Source: 73-13 sp035556075
GTDB taxonomy: Bacteria; Actinomycetota; Actinomycetes; Actinomycetales; Microbacteriaceae
NCBI GenBank assembly: GCA_035556075.1
Contig: DATMFQ010000035.1
Location: forward strand, 1 to 42,287
Reading direction: 5' to 3'
DNA length: 42,287 nucleotides
Shown here in pieces: positions 32,764 through 39,522 of this stretch (position 1 is its first letter; the number at the start of each line of letters is the position of its first letter). The notes under the pieces are model-generated. The model did not search any database. It saw nothing but the letters and a program-made list of their open reading frames with translations, and had not been told where the DNA came from. The position numbers and the translations under genes are program-made.

Positions 32764-33666
32764 TCAGCCGATCACCTCGACTGTGGACGAGACGACGGCG
32801 ACCAGCAGTGGGACGACGCCGAGCAGGACGAATGCGGGCAGCACGCAGACCCCGAGCGGCAGCATGAGCGTCACGGACAGCCGCTCGGCGCGCGTCTCGG
32901 CCTCGGCGATGGCCGCGCGGCGGGCCTCGTCCGCCTCGGCACGCAGCAACTCCGCGACCGGTGCACCCGCCGCGGTCGCGACCGCGAGCGCCGCCTCCAC
33001 CCGCGCGAGGTCGGGGGTGATCCCGTACCGCGTGAGGACAGTGTGCACAATCGCACACGCACGCTCGACACTGGCACCACCGGTCATCGCCGTCGCGATG
33101 AGCTCGGGGGCCAGGCCCGGCCAGCGGTCGCCGATCGCAGCGGCGCGCAGCAGCGCGCGGTTCCAGGCGAGCGCGGCGAGCAGCAGCCCACCGCCGAGCG
33201 CGAGACACACCCAGCCGATCGGCGACCCGATGAGCACGCCGATCGAGTCCTGACCGAGTGCCACGCCGAATACCAGGCCGACGAGCGGCATGACGACGAC
33301 GAGTCGTGCAGTCGCTCGCGGGCCCGCGAGCGCGACCCCGGCCCGACGTGCAGCGTCCGCGAACCCACGCAGCAGCTCCGCGAATGCGCGCAGTGCGGTG
33401 GCCAGCGGTGCGCCCGACGCGGTCGCCACCGCCCAGGCGGCCGCGAGCGCGAGCCAGGTGGGGTCGCCGCGGCCCGCGCGGGCGATGGCGTCCGCGAGCT
33501 CGTGCGGCGGTGCGGCCGCGATCTCCTCCGAGCGCACCCCGGCCGCGCCGAGCCCGTGCCCCGCGAACCGCCACACCGCCTGCGGCGCGACCCCCGCCTC
33601 GAGGAGGACCGCGACGCGACGCACGAGCGTCGGAAGCGCTGCCGAGTCGGCGTCCCGCGCATTCAT
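32764..33666 (-). CDS. Type II secretion F-domain protein of the tad locus (TadB/TadC-like)
   Basis: A 300-residue inner-membrane platform protein. Two similar halves are visible. In the first, AVLLEAGVAPQAVWRFAG and SGAPLATALRAFAELL precede a membrane segment (ARLVVVMPLVGLVFGVAL). In the second, ATAMTGGASVERACAIV and AGAPVAELLRAEADEARR precede VTLMLPLGVCVLPAFVLLGVVPLLVAVV. Each looks like a T2SSF domain, so it may replace separate TadB and TadC proteins. ATG overlaps the CpaF stop by 4 nt. It would work with the CpaF ATPase to assemble the pilin encoded downstream. Confidence 0.82.
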   Translation of the reverse strand: MNARDADSAALPTLVRRVAVLLEAGVAPQAVWRFAGHGLGAAGVRSEEIAAAPPHELADAIARAGRGDPTWLALAAAWAVATASGAPLATALRAFAELLRGFADAARRAGVALAGPRATARLVVVMPLVGLVFGVALGQDSIGVLIGSPIGWVCLALGGGLLLAALAWNRALLRAAAIGDRWPGLAPELIATAMTGGASVERACAIVHTVLTRYGITPDLARVEAALAVATAAGAPVAELLRAEADEARRAAIAEAETRAERLSVTLMLPLGVCVLPAFVLLGVVPLLVAVVSSTVEVIG

Positions 33667-34676
33667 CCCTCAAGCCGCATGGTCGGCCCCTCCGCCGTCG
33701 GTTCCGTCGTCAGCCGCCCATCAGGCCCGACCCGAAGCGCGCCAATCGCGGCGACCCGGCGCCCCACCCGGTGTCGCTCCAGGTGGACGACGGCGTCGAT
33801 CGCGCTGACTGCCTGCCGCGCGATCGCGGTCGGCGAAAGGCCAGCGAGCGCGCCGAGCGCCTCAAGCCGGGCGGGGACGTCCTCGAGGGAGTTCGCGTGC
33901 ACGGTGCCGAGGCCGCCATCGTGCCCGGTGTTGAGCGCCGCGAGGAGCTCGCGAATCTCCGCCCCACGGCACTCGCCGAGGACGATCCGATCCGGTCGCA
34001 TGCGCAGCGCCTCCCGGACGAGCCGGGCGAGGTCGATCGCGCCGGCGCCCTCAAGATTCGCCTGCCGGGTCTCGAGCGACACGACGTGCGGATGCACGAT
34101 CCGCGCCTCGGCGACGTCCTCAATGAGCACGATCCGCTCGCGCGGCCTGGCGAGTCCGAGCAGCGCGGCGAGCAGTGTCGTCTTGCCGGTGCCGGTGCCG
34201 CCGGTGATGAGCACATTCGCCCGCTCGGCGACGAGCCCCTCGAGCCGAGCTCGCACGCCCGCCGGGAAGCAGCCGAGCGTGTCGAGCTCGGCCATCCCGA
34301 GCGGGCGCACCGACGGCAGCCGGATCGACAGCTGCACGCCGCCGACAGCGACGGGCGGCAGGACGACGTGGACCCGGATGCCGTCGCCGATCCGGGCGTC
34401 CATGCACGGCGTCGCCTCATCGACGTGGCGCCCAGCGAGGCCGATGAGCCGGGTCGCGAGCGCCCACGATGTCTCGGGCGTCAGCTCGATCGCACTCTGG
34501 CGCACGGTGCCTGCACCGCGGTCGGCCCACACCTCGGTCCCGTTGACGAGGATGTCGGTCACGGCGCCGTCCCCGACGAGCGCTGCGAGCGGCCCGAACG
34601 TCGCCGGCACGACCCGCCTCGGGGTCGGCGCCGAGCCGTCCGGCGCACGCGGGAGGAATGGGGTGCCCTGCGACAT
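33663..34676 (-). CDS. tadA: Tad/Flp pilus assembly ATPase (CpaF/TadA)
   Basis: A 337-residue secretion ATPase of the PulE/VirB11 family. It has the N-terminal domain with VTDILVNGTEVWADRG, Walker A GGTGTGKTT (159-167), an Asp/Glu box (VLIEDVAEAR), Walker B IVLGECRGAE and the His box TGHDGGLGTVHANS. It powers pilus assembly at the inner membrane. The N-terminus is shorter than in proteobacterial CpaF. The gene probably begins the tad operon; no TadZ/CpaE partner lies upstream, where a DoxX-like gene is found instead. The ribosome site is weak. Confidence 0.92.
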   Translation of the reverse strand: MSQGTPFLPRAPDGSAPTPRRVVPATFGPLAALVGDGAVTDILVNGTEVWADRGAGTVRQSAIELTPETSWALATRLIGLAGRHVDEATPCMDARIGDGIRVHVVLPPVAVGGVQLSIRLPSVRPLGMAELDTLGCFPAGVRARLEGLVAERANVLITGGTGTGKTTLLAALLGLARPRERIVLIEDVAEARIVHPHVVSLETRQANLEGAGAIDLARLVREALRMRPDRIVLGECRGAEIRELLAALNTGHDGGLGTVHANSLEDVPARLEALGALAGLSPTAIARQAVSAIDAVVHLERHRVGRRVAAIGALRVGPDGRLTTEPTAEGPTMRLEG

Positions 34677-34708
34677 GCAGGCAGGCTACGGAGATACGCA
34701 CCGCGCCG

Positions 34709-34742
34709 GGCCGGCGCCCGCGGCAAATGTGGAGCGCCGGCC
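34709..34742. repeat. GC-rich inverted repeat between the DoxX-like gene and tadA
   Basis: GGCCGGCGC (34709-34717) and GCGCCGGCC (34734-34742) are perfect 9-bp arms around 16 nt. It lies 31 nt past the DoxX-like stop on the minus strand. Position suggests a terminator or attenuator, but no T-run follows. Confidence 0.4.
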
Positions 34743-34773
34743 AGCGGCGAGGGTTGTGAGGGACTCGTCGGGT

Positions 34774-35244
34774 CTATCGACTCGAGCCGCCGCGGCGACC
34801 ACCACGACGCAGTGGCGTGTCGTACTTCGCGGCGAGGCAGGCCAGCGCCAGCGCCGCCACGAGGAGCCCGAGGTCGCGCAGCGCGACGTCGTAACACCCC
34901 GAGAGGGTGAGCAGATTCACGATGATGCCGGCGAGCCAGATGGCGACGACGTAGCTCGCATACCGGGGCTTGATCGCGATCGCGACCGCCGCGACGATCT
35001 CGACGACGCCGACGACGACCATGGCGGTCTGCGCGGAGAATGGCGCCAGCTCGACGATCCACGGTGCCAGATAGTCGGGCCAATCGGTGAGCACATTGAA
35101 GAACTTGTCGATCCCCAGCCACAGCGGCAGGACCACGAATCCGATCCGCAGGATCCAGAATGCGGCGAATGCCGGGTCCGACCGCATCTGCCCCCACCAC
35201 CCCTGCTGCGAGGCGACCTCACTGTCGCGCGTCGTTGTCGTCAT
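34774..35244 (-). CDS. DoxX-like four-helix membrane protein
   Basis: A 156-residue protein with four hydrophobic segments (about 28-48, 68-90, 94-115, 122-142): FWILRIGFVVLPLWLGIDKF, TAMVVVGVVEIVAAVAIAI, YVVAIWLAGIIVNLLT and LLVAALALACLAA. This is the DoxX-like pattern. A conserved-looking LSGCYDVALRD precedes the last helix. ATG 35244 has AAAGGA 8 nt upstream. The gene is divergent from a Cys-rich winged-helix regulator and is probably its target; some DoxX-like proteins take part in thiol-redox homeostasis. The exact function is unknown. Confidence 0.8.
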   Translation of the reverse strand: MTTTTRDSEVASQQGWWGQMRSDPAFAAFWILRIGFVVLPLWLGIDKFFNVLTDWPDYLAPWIVELAPFSAQTAMVVVGVVEIVAAVAIAIKPRYASYVVAIWLAGIIVNLLTLSGCYDVALRDLGLLVAALALACLAAKYDTPLRRGGRRGGSSR

Positions 35245-35257
35245 GGCGCAATCCTTT

Positions 35258-35326
35258 CTATAACCAATCCGAATTAGTTTTAGAATGGCACTGCGGACCA
35301 CATTCGTCAAATAGCATTGGTGATAG
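35258..35326. promoter_or_regulatory. Divergent promoter with long-spaced inverted operator pair
   Basis: CTATAACCAAT (35258-35268) and ATTGGTGATAG (35316-35326) are inverted copies with one mismatch, 47 bp apart. For the regulator, TAGAAT (35281-35286) is a good -10 with the left copy at its -35 position. For the DoxX-like gene, TTGACG (35310-35305) is a good -35, and the right copy lies just upstream of it. The stretch is AT-rich compared with its surroundings. This suggests one protein controlling both genes. Confidence 0.55.
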
Positions 35327-35329
35327 AAA

Positions 35330-36019
35330 ATGAGCAGCATGGGAACCGGCGCAGCACCCGATGACCTCGAGGGCCTCGGGGCACTGGCGGACCCCGCCCG
35401 CCGCGGGCTGTATGAATTCGTGGCCGGGCAGCGCGAGCCGGTCACACGGGAGACGGCCGCGAGCGGGACCGGCATGAGTCGCACCCTGGCCGCGTATCAC
35501 CTCGACAAGCTCGCCGAGGCCGGGCTGCTTGACGTCAGCTATGCCCGCAAGGACGGGCGCACCGGACCCGGCTCAGGCCGCCCGGCGAAGCAGTACACGC
35601 GCGCCCGGCAGGAGCTCGCCGTCAGCCTGCCACCGCGCAACTACCGGCTCCTCGCGCACATCCTCGCGGGCGCCGCTGCGGATGCCGCCGACGGCGCCCT
35701 GTCCGCCGCGCTCACGACTGCCGCCGAGCGGGCCGGCAGTGAGCTCGGCGAGCAGGTCCACCAGCTGCCCGAGGCGCTTACCATCGCCGGCTACGAGCCG
35801 GAGACGACGGACGACGGGGACCTGTTCCTGCGAAACTGTCCCTTCGACCGCGTCGTCGCCGAGCACACGGAGCTGGTGTGCTCGCTCAATCACGCCGTCA
35901 TTCGCGGCGCGCTCATCGGCACCGGCGAGGACCCCGAGCGGGCCGAGCTCGCCCCTTGCGACGGTCGCTGTTGCGTCGTCATTCACCCGGCAGGCGCTCG
36001 AGCACGAACACCGGAATGA
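35330..36019 (+). CDS. Winged-helix regulator with C-terminal cysteine cluster (COG2345/SufR-like)
   Basis: A 229-residue protein. The N-terminal winged helix (LADPARRGLYEFV, then SRTLAAYHLDKLAEAGLL) resembles ArsR/DeoR-type repressors. The C-terminal part has Cys170 (NCPFDRV), Cys184 (ELVCSLNH), Cys210 and Cys214-Cys215 (PCDGRCC). That is the COG2345 pattern, whose member SufR binds an Fe-S cluster, so redox or Fe-S sensing is plausible. There is no clear ribosome site before ATG 35330; ATG 35339 is an alternative. Its 3' end overlaps the convergent nitroreductase-family gene by 41 bp. Confidence 0.83.
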   Translation: MSSMGTGAAPDDLEGLGALADPARRGLYEFVAGQREPVTRETAASGTGMSRTLAAYHLDKLAEAGLLDVSYARKDGRTGPGSGRPAKQYTRARQELAVSLPPRNYRLLAHILAGAAADAADGALSAALTTAAERAGSELGEQVHQLPEALTIAGYEPETTDDGDLFLRNCPFDRVVAEHTELVCSLNHAVIRGALIGTGEDPERAELAPCDGRCCVVIHPAGARARTPE

Positions 36020-36422
36020 CCCGCTCGGTCTTCATCGCGTAATCGTCGTAGGGCGGCCACGTCTCGACGGCGCGCGCCCACCAGACGGCCCGCTCCTCGC
36101 CGTGGACTTCGCGAGCCCGATAGTCGTGCCGCTCGGCGCCGTCCTGGAGCTCGACGAGAGGGTTGGCCACCAGATTCCAGTACCACTGCGGGTGGGTCGG
36201 CGCGCCGCCCCGCGAGGCGACGACCGCGTAGGTCCCGCCGTGCTCGACCCGCATGAGCGCCGTCTTGTAGAGGCGGCCAGACCTCGCGCCTTTGTGCGTG
36301 AGGACGATGATCGGCCGACCCTGCAGCTGCCCGGCCTCGGTCCCGCCGGAGGCCTCATAGGTCTCCGCCTGGACGCGCGCCCACTCACTCTTGCTCGGCG
36401 CGTACTCCCCCTCAAGCGGCAT
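35979..36422 (-). CDS. Deazaflavin (F420)-dependent nitroreductase-family protein (Ddn type)
   Basis: A 147-residue split-barrel protein of the Ddn family: IIVLTHKGARSGRLYKTALM, then YAVVASRGGAPTHPQWYWNL and PLVELQDGAERHDYRAREV, with WPPYDDYAMKTERVIPVFVL at the end. These proteins use reduced F420 to reduce quinones or nitro compounds. Its presence suggests the organism makes F420, although no F420 gene lies here. The ribosome site is weak and the longer upstream frame runs into the 6C RNA, so ATG 36422 is preferred. The 3' end overlaps the regulator gene on the other strand. Confidence 0.88.
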   Translation of the reverse strand: MPLEGEYAPSKSEWARVQAETYEASGGTEAGQLQGRPIIVLTHKGARSGRLYKTALMRVEHGGTYAVVASRGGAPTHPQWYWNLVANPLVELQDGAERHDYRAREVHGEERAVWWARAVETWPPYDDYAMKTERVIPVFVLERLPGE

Positions 36423-36479
36423 ACACCCCAGCCTACGCGGGCGGCGCAATACCCCGGCAGCGGGCGAGGAATGCCCGAC

Positions 36480-36523
36480 AAAAAGAGGGGCGGCGCCTCC
36501 AGGGGGGGGTAGGAGGCGCCGCC
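36480..36523 (-). terminator. Rho-independent terminator (second 6C hairpin)
   Basis: Perfect 12-bp arms (36489-36500 and 36512-36523) around an 11-nt loop, followed on the minus strand by CCTCTTTTTG. It ends the 6C RNA and insulates the nitroreductase-family gene downstream. This is the only hairpin with a clear T-run in the window. Confidence 0.85.
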
Positions 36524-36580
36524 ACCGCGACAGAAGGCGGGGGGGGGATGCCTTGTGCCGCGAGCCGATTGAATCGGTGC
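36480..36580 (-). ncRNA. 6C RNA
   Basis: The minus strand shows both hallmark hairpins with C-rich loops: AAGGC-ATCCCCCCCC-GCCTT, then GGCGGCGCCTCC with loop TACCCCCCCCT closed by GGAGGCGCCGCC. It ends in a CCTCTTTTTG tail at about 36480. A 5' element CCGATTCAATCGG (36577-36565) precedes them. TACCAT (36590-36585) fits a -10 for a start near 36579, giving about 100 nt. 6C is a known actinobacterial regulatory RNA (called B11 in mycobacteria) near the same tad genes. Its C-rich loops act on G-rich ribosome sites of mRNAs. Confidence 0.9.
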
Positions 36581-36748
36581 ACCCATGGTAGAGGTAGGCG
36601 GCCTGAGAATGCAGTGTGCATGCCTTCGTATCGACTGTGAGTTCTGGGACGAGGGCGCCACGAGCAGGGTGGCCACAGGACGCCACGATCGCCTGGGGCC
36701 CTCACCGAATCCCCGTCCGCTGCGCATTCGTCGCCGTAGGATGACGGG

Positions 36749-38797
36749 GTGCCAGTCAACGATGACCGCCACCCGGGCGCCGAGATCGAGACCCTGCTCC
36801 GCGAGGAGCGCCGCTACCCACCGAGCGCCGAAGGTGCCGCCAGCAGTGTCGCCGAGCCGCGGCTCTACACGCAGGCCCGGGACGACCGGCTCGCGTTCTG
36901 GGCTGACCGCGCGCGGGAATACGTCAGCTGGGAAACCCCATTCACCCAGACCCTCGACTGGTCGGCAGCGCCGGTCGCAAAGTGGTTCGCTGACGGGCGG
37001 CTCAATGTCGCTGTCAACTGCCTCGACCGCCACGTCGAAGCCGGTAACGGCGACCGGGTCGCGTTCCACTGGGAGGGCGAGCCCGGCGACACCCGCTCGA
37101 TCACCTACGCCGAGCTGAGTCAGGAAGTCCAGCGCGCGGCGAATGCGCTCGCCGCGCTCGGCATCGGCAACGGCGACCGGGTCGCCATCTATATGCCGCT
37201 CATCCCCGAGGCGATCATCGCGATGCTCGCGGTCGTGCGGCTCGGCGCGATCCACTCCGTCGTCTTCGGCGGCTTCTCCGCCGAGTCGCTGCGCAGCCGC
37301 ATTCGTGATGCGAATGCGCGACTGGTCATCACCGCGGATGGCGGCTGGCGCAAGGGGAAGGTCTTCCCACTCAAGCCAGCCGTCGACGAGGCGCTCGAGC
37401 TACTCGCGGCGGAGGGCGCGGATACGGTCGAGCACGTCCTCGTCGTGCGCCGCGGTGAGAACGAGGTCGCCTGGGGCACCCGCGACCTGTGGTGGCACGA
37501 GACGGTGCCGCAGCACAGTCCCTTCCACGAGGCACAGGCCTTCGACGCGGAGCACCCCCTCTTCATCCTCTACACCTCGGGCACCACGGGTCGGCCGAAG
37601 GGCATCCTCCACACCGCCGGCGGCTACCTCGTGCAGACGGCATTCACCCACCGCAACGTCTTCGACCTCCGCCCGGAATCCGATGTGTACTGGTGCACGG
37701 CCGATATCGGCTGGATCACCGGACACTCGTATGTCGTTTACGGACCGTTGACGAATGGCGCGACACAGTTCATCTACGAGGGCACCCCGGACACGCCGCA
37801 CGCGGGTCGGTGGTGGGAGCTCATCCAGCGGCACGGGGTCACCATCCTGTACACGGCCCCGACGGCGATCCGCGCCTTCATGAAGTCGGGTCGGCAGATC
37901 CCGGAGAGCTTCGACCTGTCTTCTTTACGGATCCTCGGCTCGGTGGGCGAGCCGATCAACCCCGAGGCGTGGGTGTGGTACCGCGATGTCATCGGCAAGG
38001 ACCGCACCCCGATCGTCGACACGTGGTGGCAGACGGAGACCGGCGCGATCATGATCTCCGCGATGCCGGGGCTCACGACCCTGAAGCCCGGCAGCGCGCA
38101 GCTGCCGATCCCGGGCGTCAAGATCGACATCCTCGACGAGCAGGGCGACCGGGTCGATCCACCCAACGGCGGCCTGCTCGCCGTCACCGAGCCCTGGCCG
38201 GCGATGCTCCGCGGGGTGTGGGGGGACCCCGAGCGGTTCTTCGACACGTACTGGGCGAAATTCTCACGGCCCGACGAGGGCGTCTGGGCCTATTTCGCGG
38301 GCGACGGTGCGCACGTCGACGAGGACGGCGACATTTGGCTGCTGGGCCGCGTCGACGATGTGATGAATGTGTCCGGTCACCGGCTGTCGACGACTGAGAT
38401 CGAGTCGGCGCTCGTGTCGAACCCGATCGTCGCCGAGGCGGCCGTGGTCGGGGCGTCGGATGCGACCACGGGGCAGGCGGTCGTCGCATTCGTCATCGTC
38501 AAGGAGCGGGTGCGCAGCGAGCACACCCCGGAGGAGTTCGCCGAGCTGCTGCGCGCCCACGTCGCCACGGAGATCGGCGCGATCGCGCGGCCCCGTCAGG
38601 TGCACATCGTCAGCGAACTGCCGAAGACCCGCTCGGGCAAGATCATGCGCCGCCTGCTGCGCGACGTCGCCGAGGGCCGCGAGATCGGCGATACGACGAC
38701 GCTGGCGGACCCCGCCGTCATGCACCTCATCGAGGAGACGACCGGCACCCCGGCGACACAGTCGCTCCAGGTCATGCGGAAGCTCCGCCGCCGCTGA
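36749..38797 (+). CDS. acs: Acetyl-CoA synthetase
   Basis: A 682-residue AMP-forming acetate-CoA ligase. The P-loop is YTSGTTGRPKG (about 274-284); WCTADIGWITGHSYVVYGPL and DTWWQTETGAIM are characteristic of Acs rather than other ANL enzymes. The C-terminal PKTRSGKIMRR carries the lysine (about residue 630) that is acetylated for control in many bacteria. Start GTG 36749 has AGGA 7 nt upstream. The 158-nt stretch upstream, shared with the 6C promoter, carries one CGCATTC copy. Conserved actinobacterial position to the right of the tad locus. It could use acetate overflow from aromatic side chains. Confidence 0.97.
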   Translation: MPVNDDRHPGAEIETLLREERRYPPSAEGAASSVAEPRLYTQARDDRLAFWADRAREYVSWETPFTQTLDWSAAPVAKWFADGRLNVAVNCLDRHVEAGNGDRVAFHWEGEPGDTRSITYAELSQEVQRAANALAALGIGNGDRVAIYMPLIPEAIIAMLAVVRLGAIHSVVFGGFSAESLRSRIRDANARLVITADGGWRKGKVFPLKPAVDEALELLAAEGADTVEHVLVVRRGENEVAWGTRDLWWHETVPQHSPFHEAQAFDAEHPLFILYTSGTTGRPKGILHTAGGYLVQTAFTHRNVFDLRPESDVYWCTADIGWITGHSYVVYGPLTNGATQFIYEGTPDTPHAGRWWELIQRHGVTILYTAPTAIRAFMKSGRQIPESFDLSSLRILGSVGEPINPEAWVWYRDVIGKDRTPIVDTWWQTETGAIMISAMPGLTTLKPGSAQLPIPGVKIDILDEQGDRVDPPNGGLLAVTEPWPAMLRGVWGDPERFFDTYWAKFSRPDEGVWAYFAGDGAHVDEDGDIWLLGRVDDVMNVSGHRLSTTEIESALVSNPIVAEAAVVGASDATTGQAVVAFVIVKERVRSEHTPEEFAELLRAHVATEIGAIARPRQVHIVSELPKTRSGKIMRRLLRDVAEGREIGDTTTLADPAVMHLIEETTGTPATQSLQVMRKLRRR

Positions 38798-38812
38798 CCC
38801 GACCGGATCGGG
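38798..38812. terminator. Possible weak terminator hairpin between acs and RidA gene
   Basis: CCCGA-ccgga-TCGGG in the 27-bp gap between two convergent genes. Five-bp arms and no T-run, so the call rests on position. Confidence 0.3.
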
Positions 38813-38824
38813 CGGGCGCGGGAC

Positions 38825-39286
38825 TCAGGCGAACTCGACGACGAGCTCCACCTCGACCGGGGAGTCGAGCGGGAGCACCGCGACGCCGACGGCGCTGCGG
38901 GCGTGGCGGCCGAGCTCGCCGAAGACGTCCTGGAGGAGCTCCGACGCGCCGTTGACGACACCGGGCTGCCCGGTGAAGTCCGGCGCACTTGACACGAAGC
39001 CGACGACCTTGACCACCCGCGTGACGCGGTCGAGCGAGCCGATCGCCGCGTCGACCGCGGCGATCGCGTTGAGCGCACAGATCCGGGCGAGGTCCTTCGC
39101 GTCCTCCGGCGACACCTCGGCACCGACCTTGCCCTTCGCCGGCAGCTCGCCGCCCTGGAAGGGCAGCTGGCCGGAGGTGTAGACGAGGTTCCCAGTGACG
39201 ACCGCGGGGACGTAGGCCGCGACGGGGAACGCCACCGCCGGGAGTGCCAGACCGAGCTCAGTCAGCCGCGATTCGATACCTGACAT
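38825..39286 (-). CDS. RidA-family (YjgF/UK114) protein
   Basis: A 153-residue protein of the RidA fold, an enamine/imine deaminase family. Visible are LVYTSGQLPFQGGELPAKGKVG (35-56), a NAIAAVDAAIGSLDRV helix and the C-terminal GRHARSAVGVAVLPLDSPVEVE with the conserved arginine. It is longer than the 125-130 residues of classical RidA, matching the Rv3678c-type subgroup. The ATG directly follows the stop of the DUF4177 gene (TAGATG), so the two are coupled. Specific substrate unknown. Confidence 0.9.
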   Translation of the reverse strand: MSGIESRLTELGLALPAVAFPVAAYVPAVVTGNLVYTSGQLPFQGGELPAKGKVGAEVSPEDAKDLARICALNAIAAVDAAIGSLDRVTRVVKVVGFVSSAPDFTGQPGVVNGASELLQDVFGELGRHARSAVGVAVLPLDSPVEVELVVEFA

Positions 39287-39454
39287 CTACTGCTCACTCC
39301 CGCCGCCGAGCGGCCGTTTGAGGAATGCGATGAGCCCGCCCTGCGGTCCGGCCTGGACGGTGACCAGCTCCCAACCGTCGGCGCCCCAGGTGTTGAGGAT
39401 CTTCGCCTCCTGGTGCAGCAGCAGTGGGGTGGTCACGTACTCCCAGGCAGGCAT
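39287..39454 (-). CDS. DUF4177 small protein
   Basis: A 55-residue protein beginning MPAWEYVTTPLLLHQEAKIL, then NTWGADGWELVTV and GLIAFLKRPL. The W-E-Y start and GADGWELV core are the DUF4177 family. GAGGT lies 7 nt before the ATG 39454. The stop TAG touches the RidA ATG with no gap. A gene of this kind also precedes the RidA gene in M. tuberculosis (Rv3678A). It contains one GAATGCG copy, which encodes Ala-Phe as GCA TTC. Function unknown. Confidence 0.85.
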   Translation of the reverse strand: MPAWEYVTTPLLLHQEAKILNTWGADGWELVTVQAGPQGGLIAFLKRPLGGGSEQ

Positions 39455-39509
39455 GATCAGACCTCGCGTCTTACAGGTGCATTCACAGGACGGCGGGTCG
39501 CCAATCCCC

Positions 39510-39515
39510 TACCCT
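39510..39515 (+). promoter_or_regulatory. -10 element of a probable leaderless penicillin-binding protein transcript
   Basis: TACCCT lies exactly 7 nt before ATG 39523, the TANNNT spacing of leaderless actinobacterial messages. No Shine-Dalgarno sits at a normal distance from the ATG. A clear -35 is lacking. The divergent DUF4177 gene begins 55 nt to the left of it. Confidence 0.5.
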
Positions 39516-39522
39516 TGATCCT

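Noticed and set aside
32761..35277. Long plus-strand open frame over the tad and DoxX-like genes
   Set aside because: Low-complexity Arg/Ser/Asp composition and no homology; the minus-strand genes in the same stretch have clear motifs.
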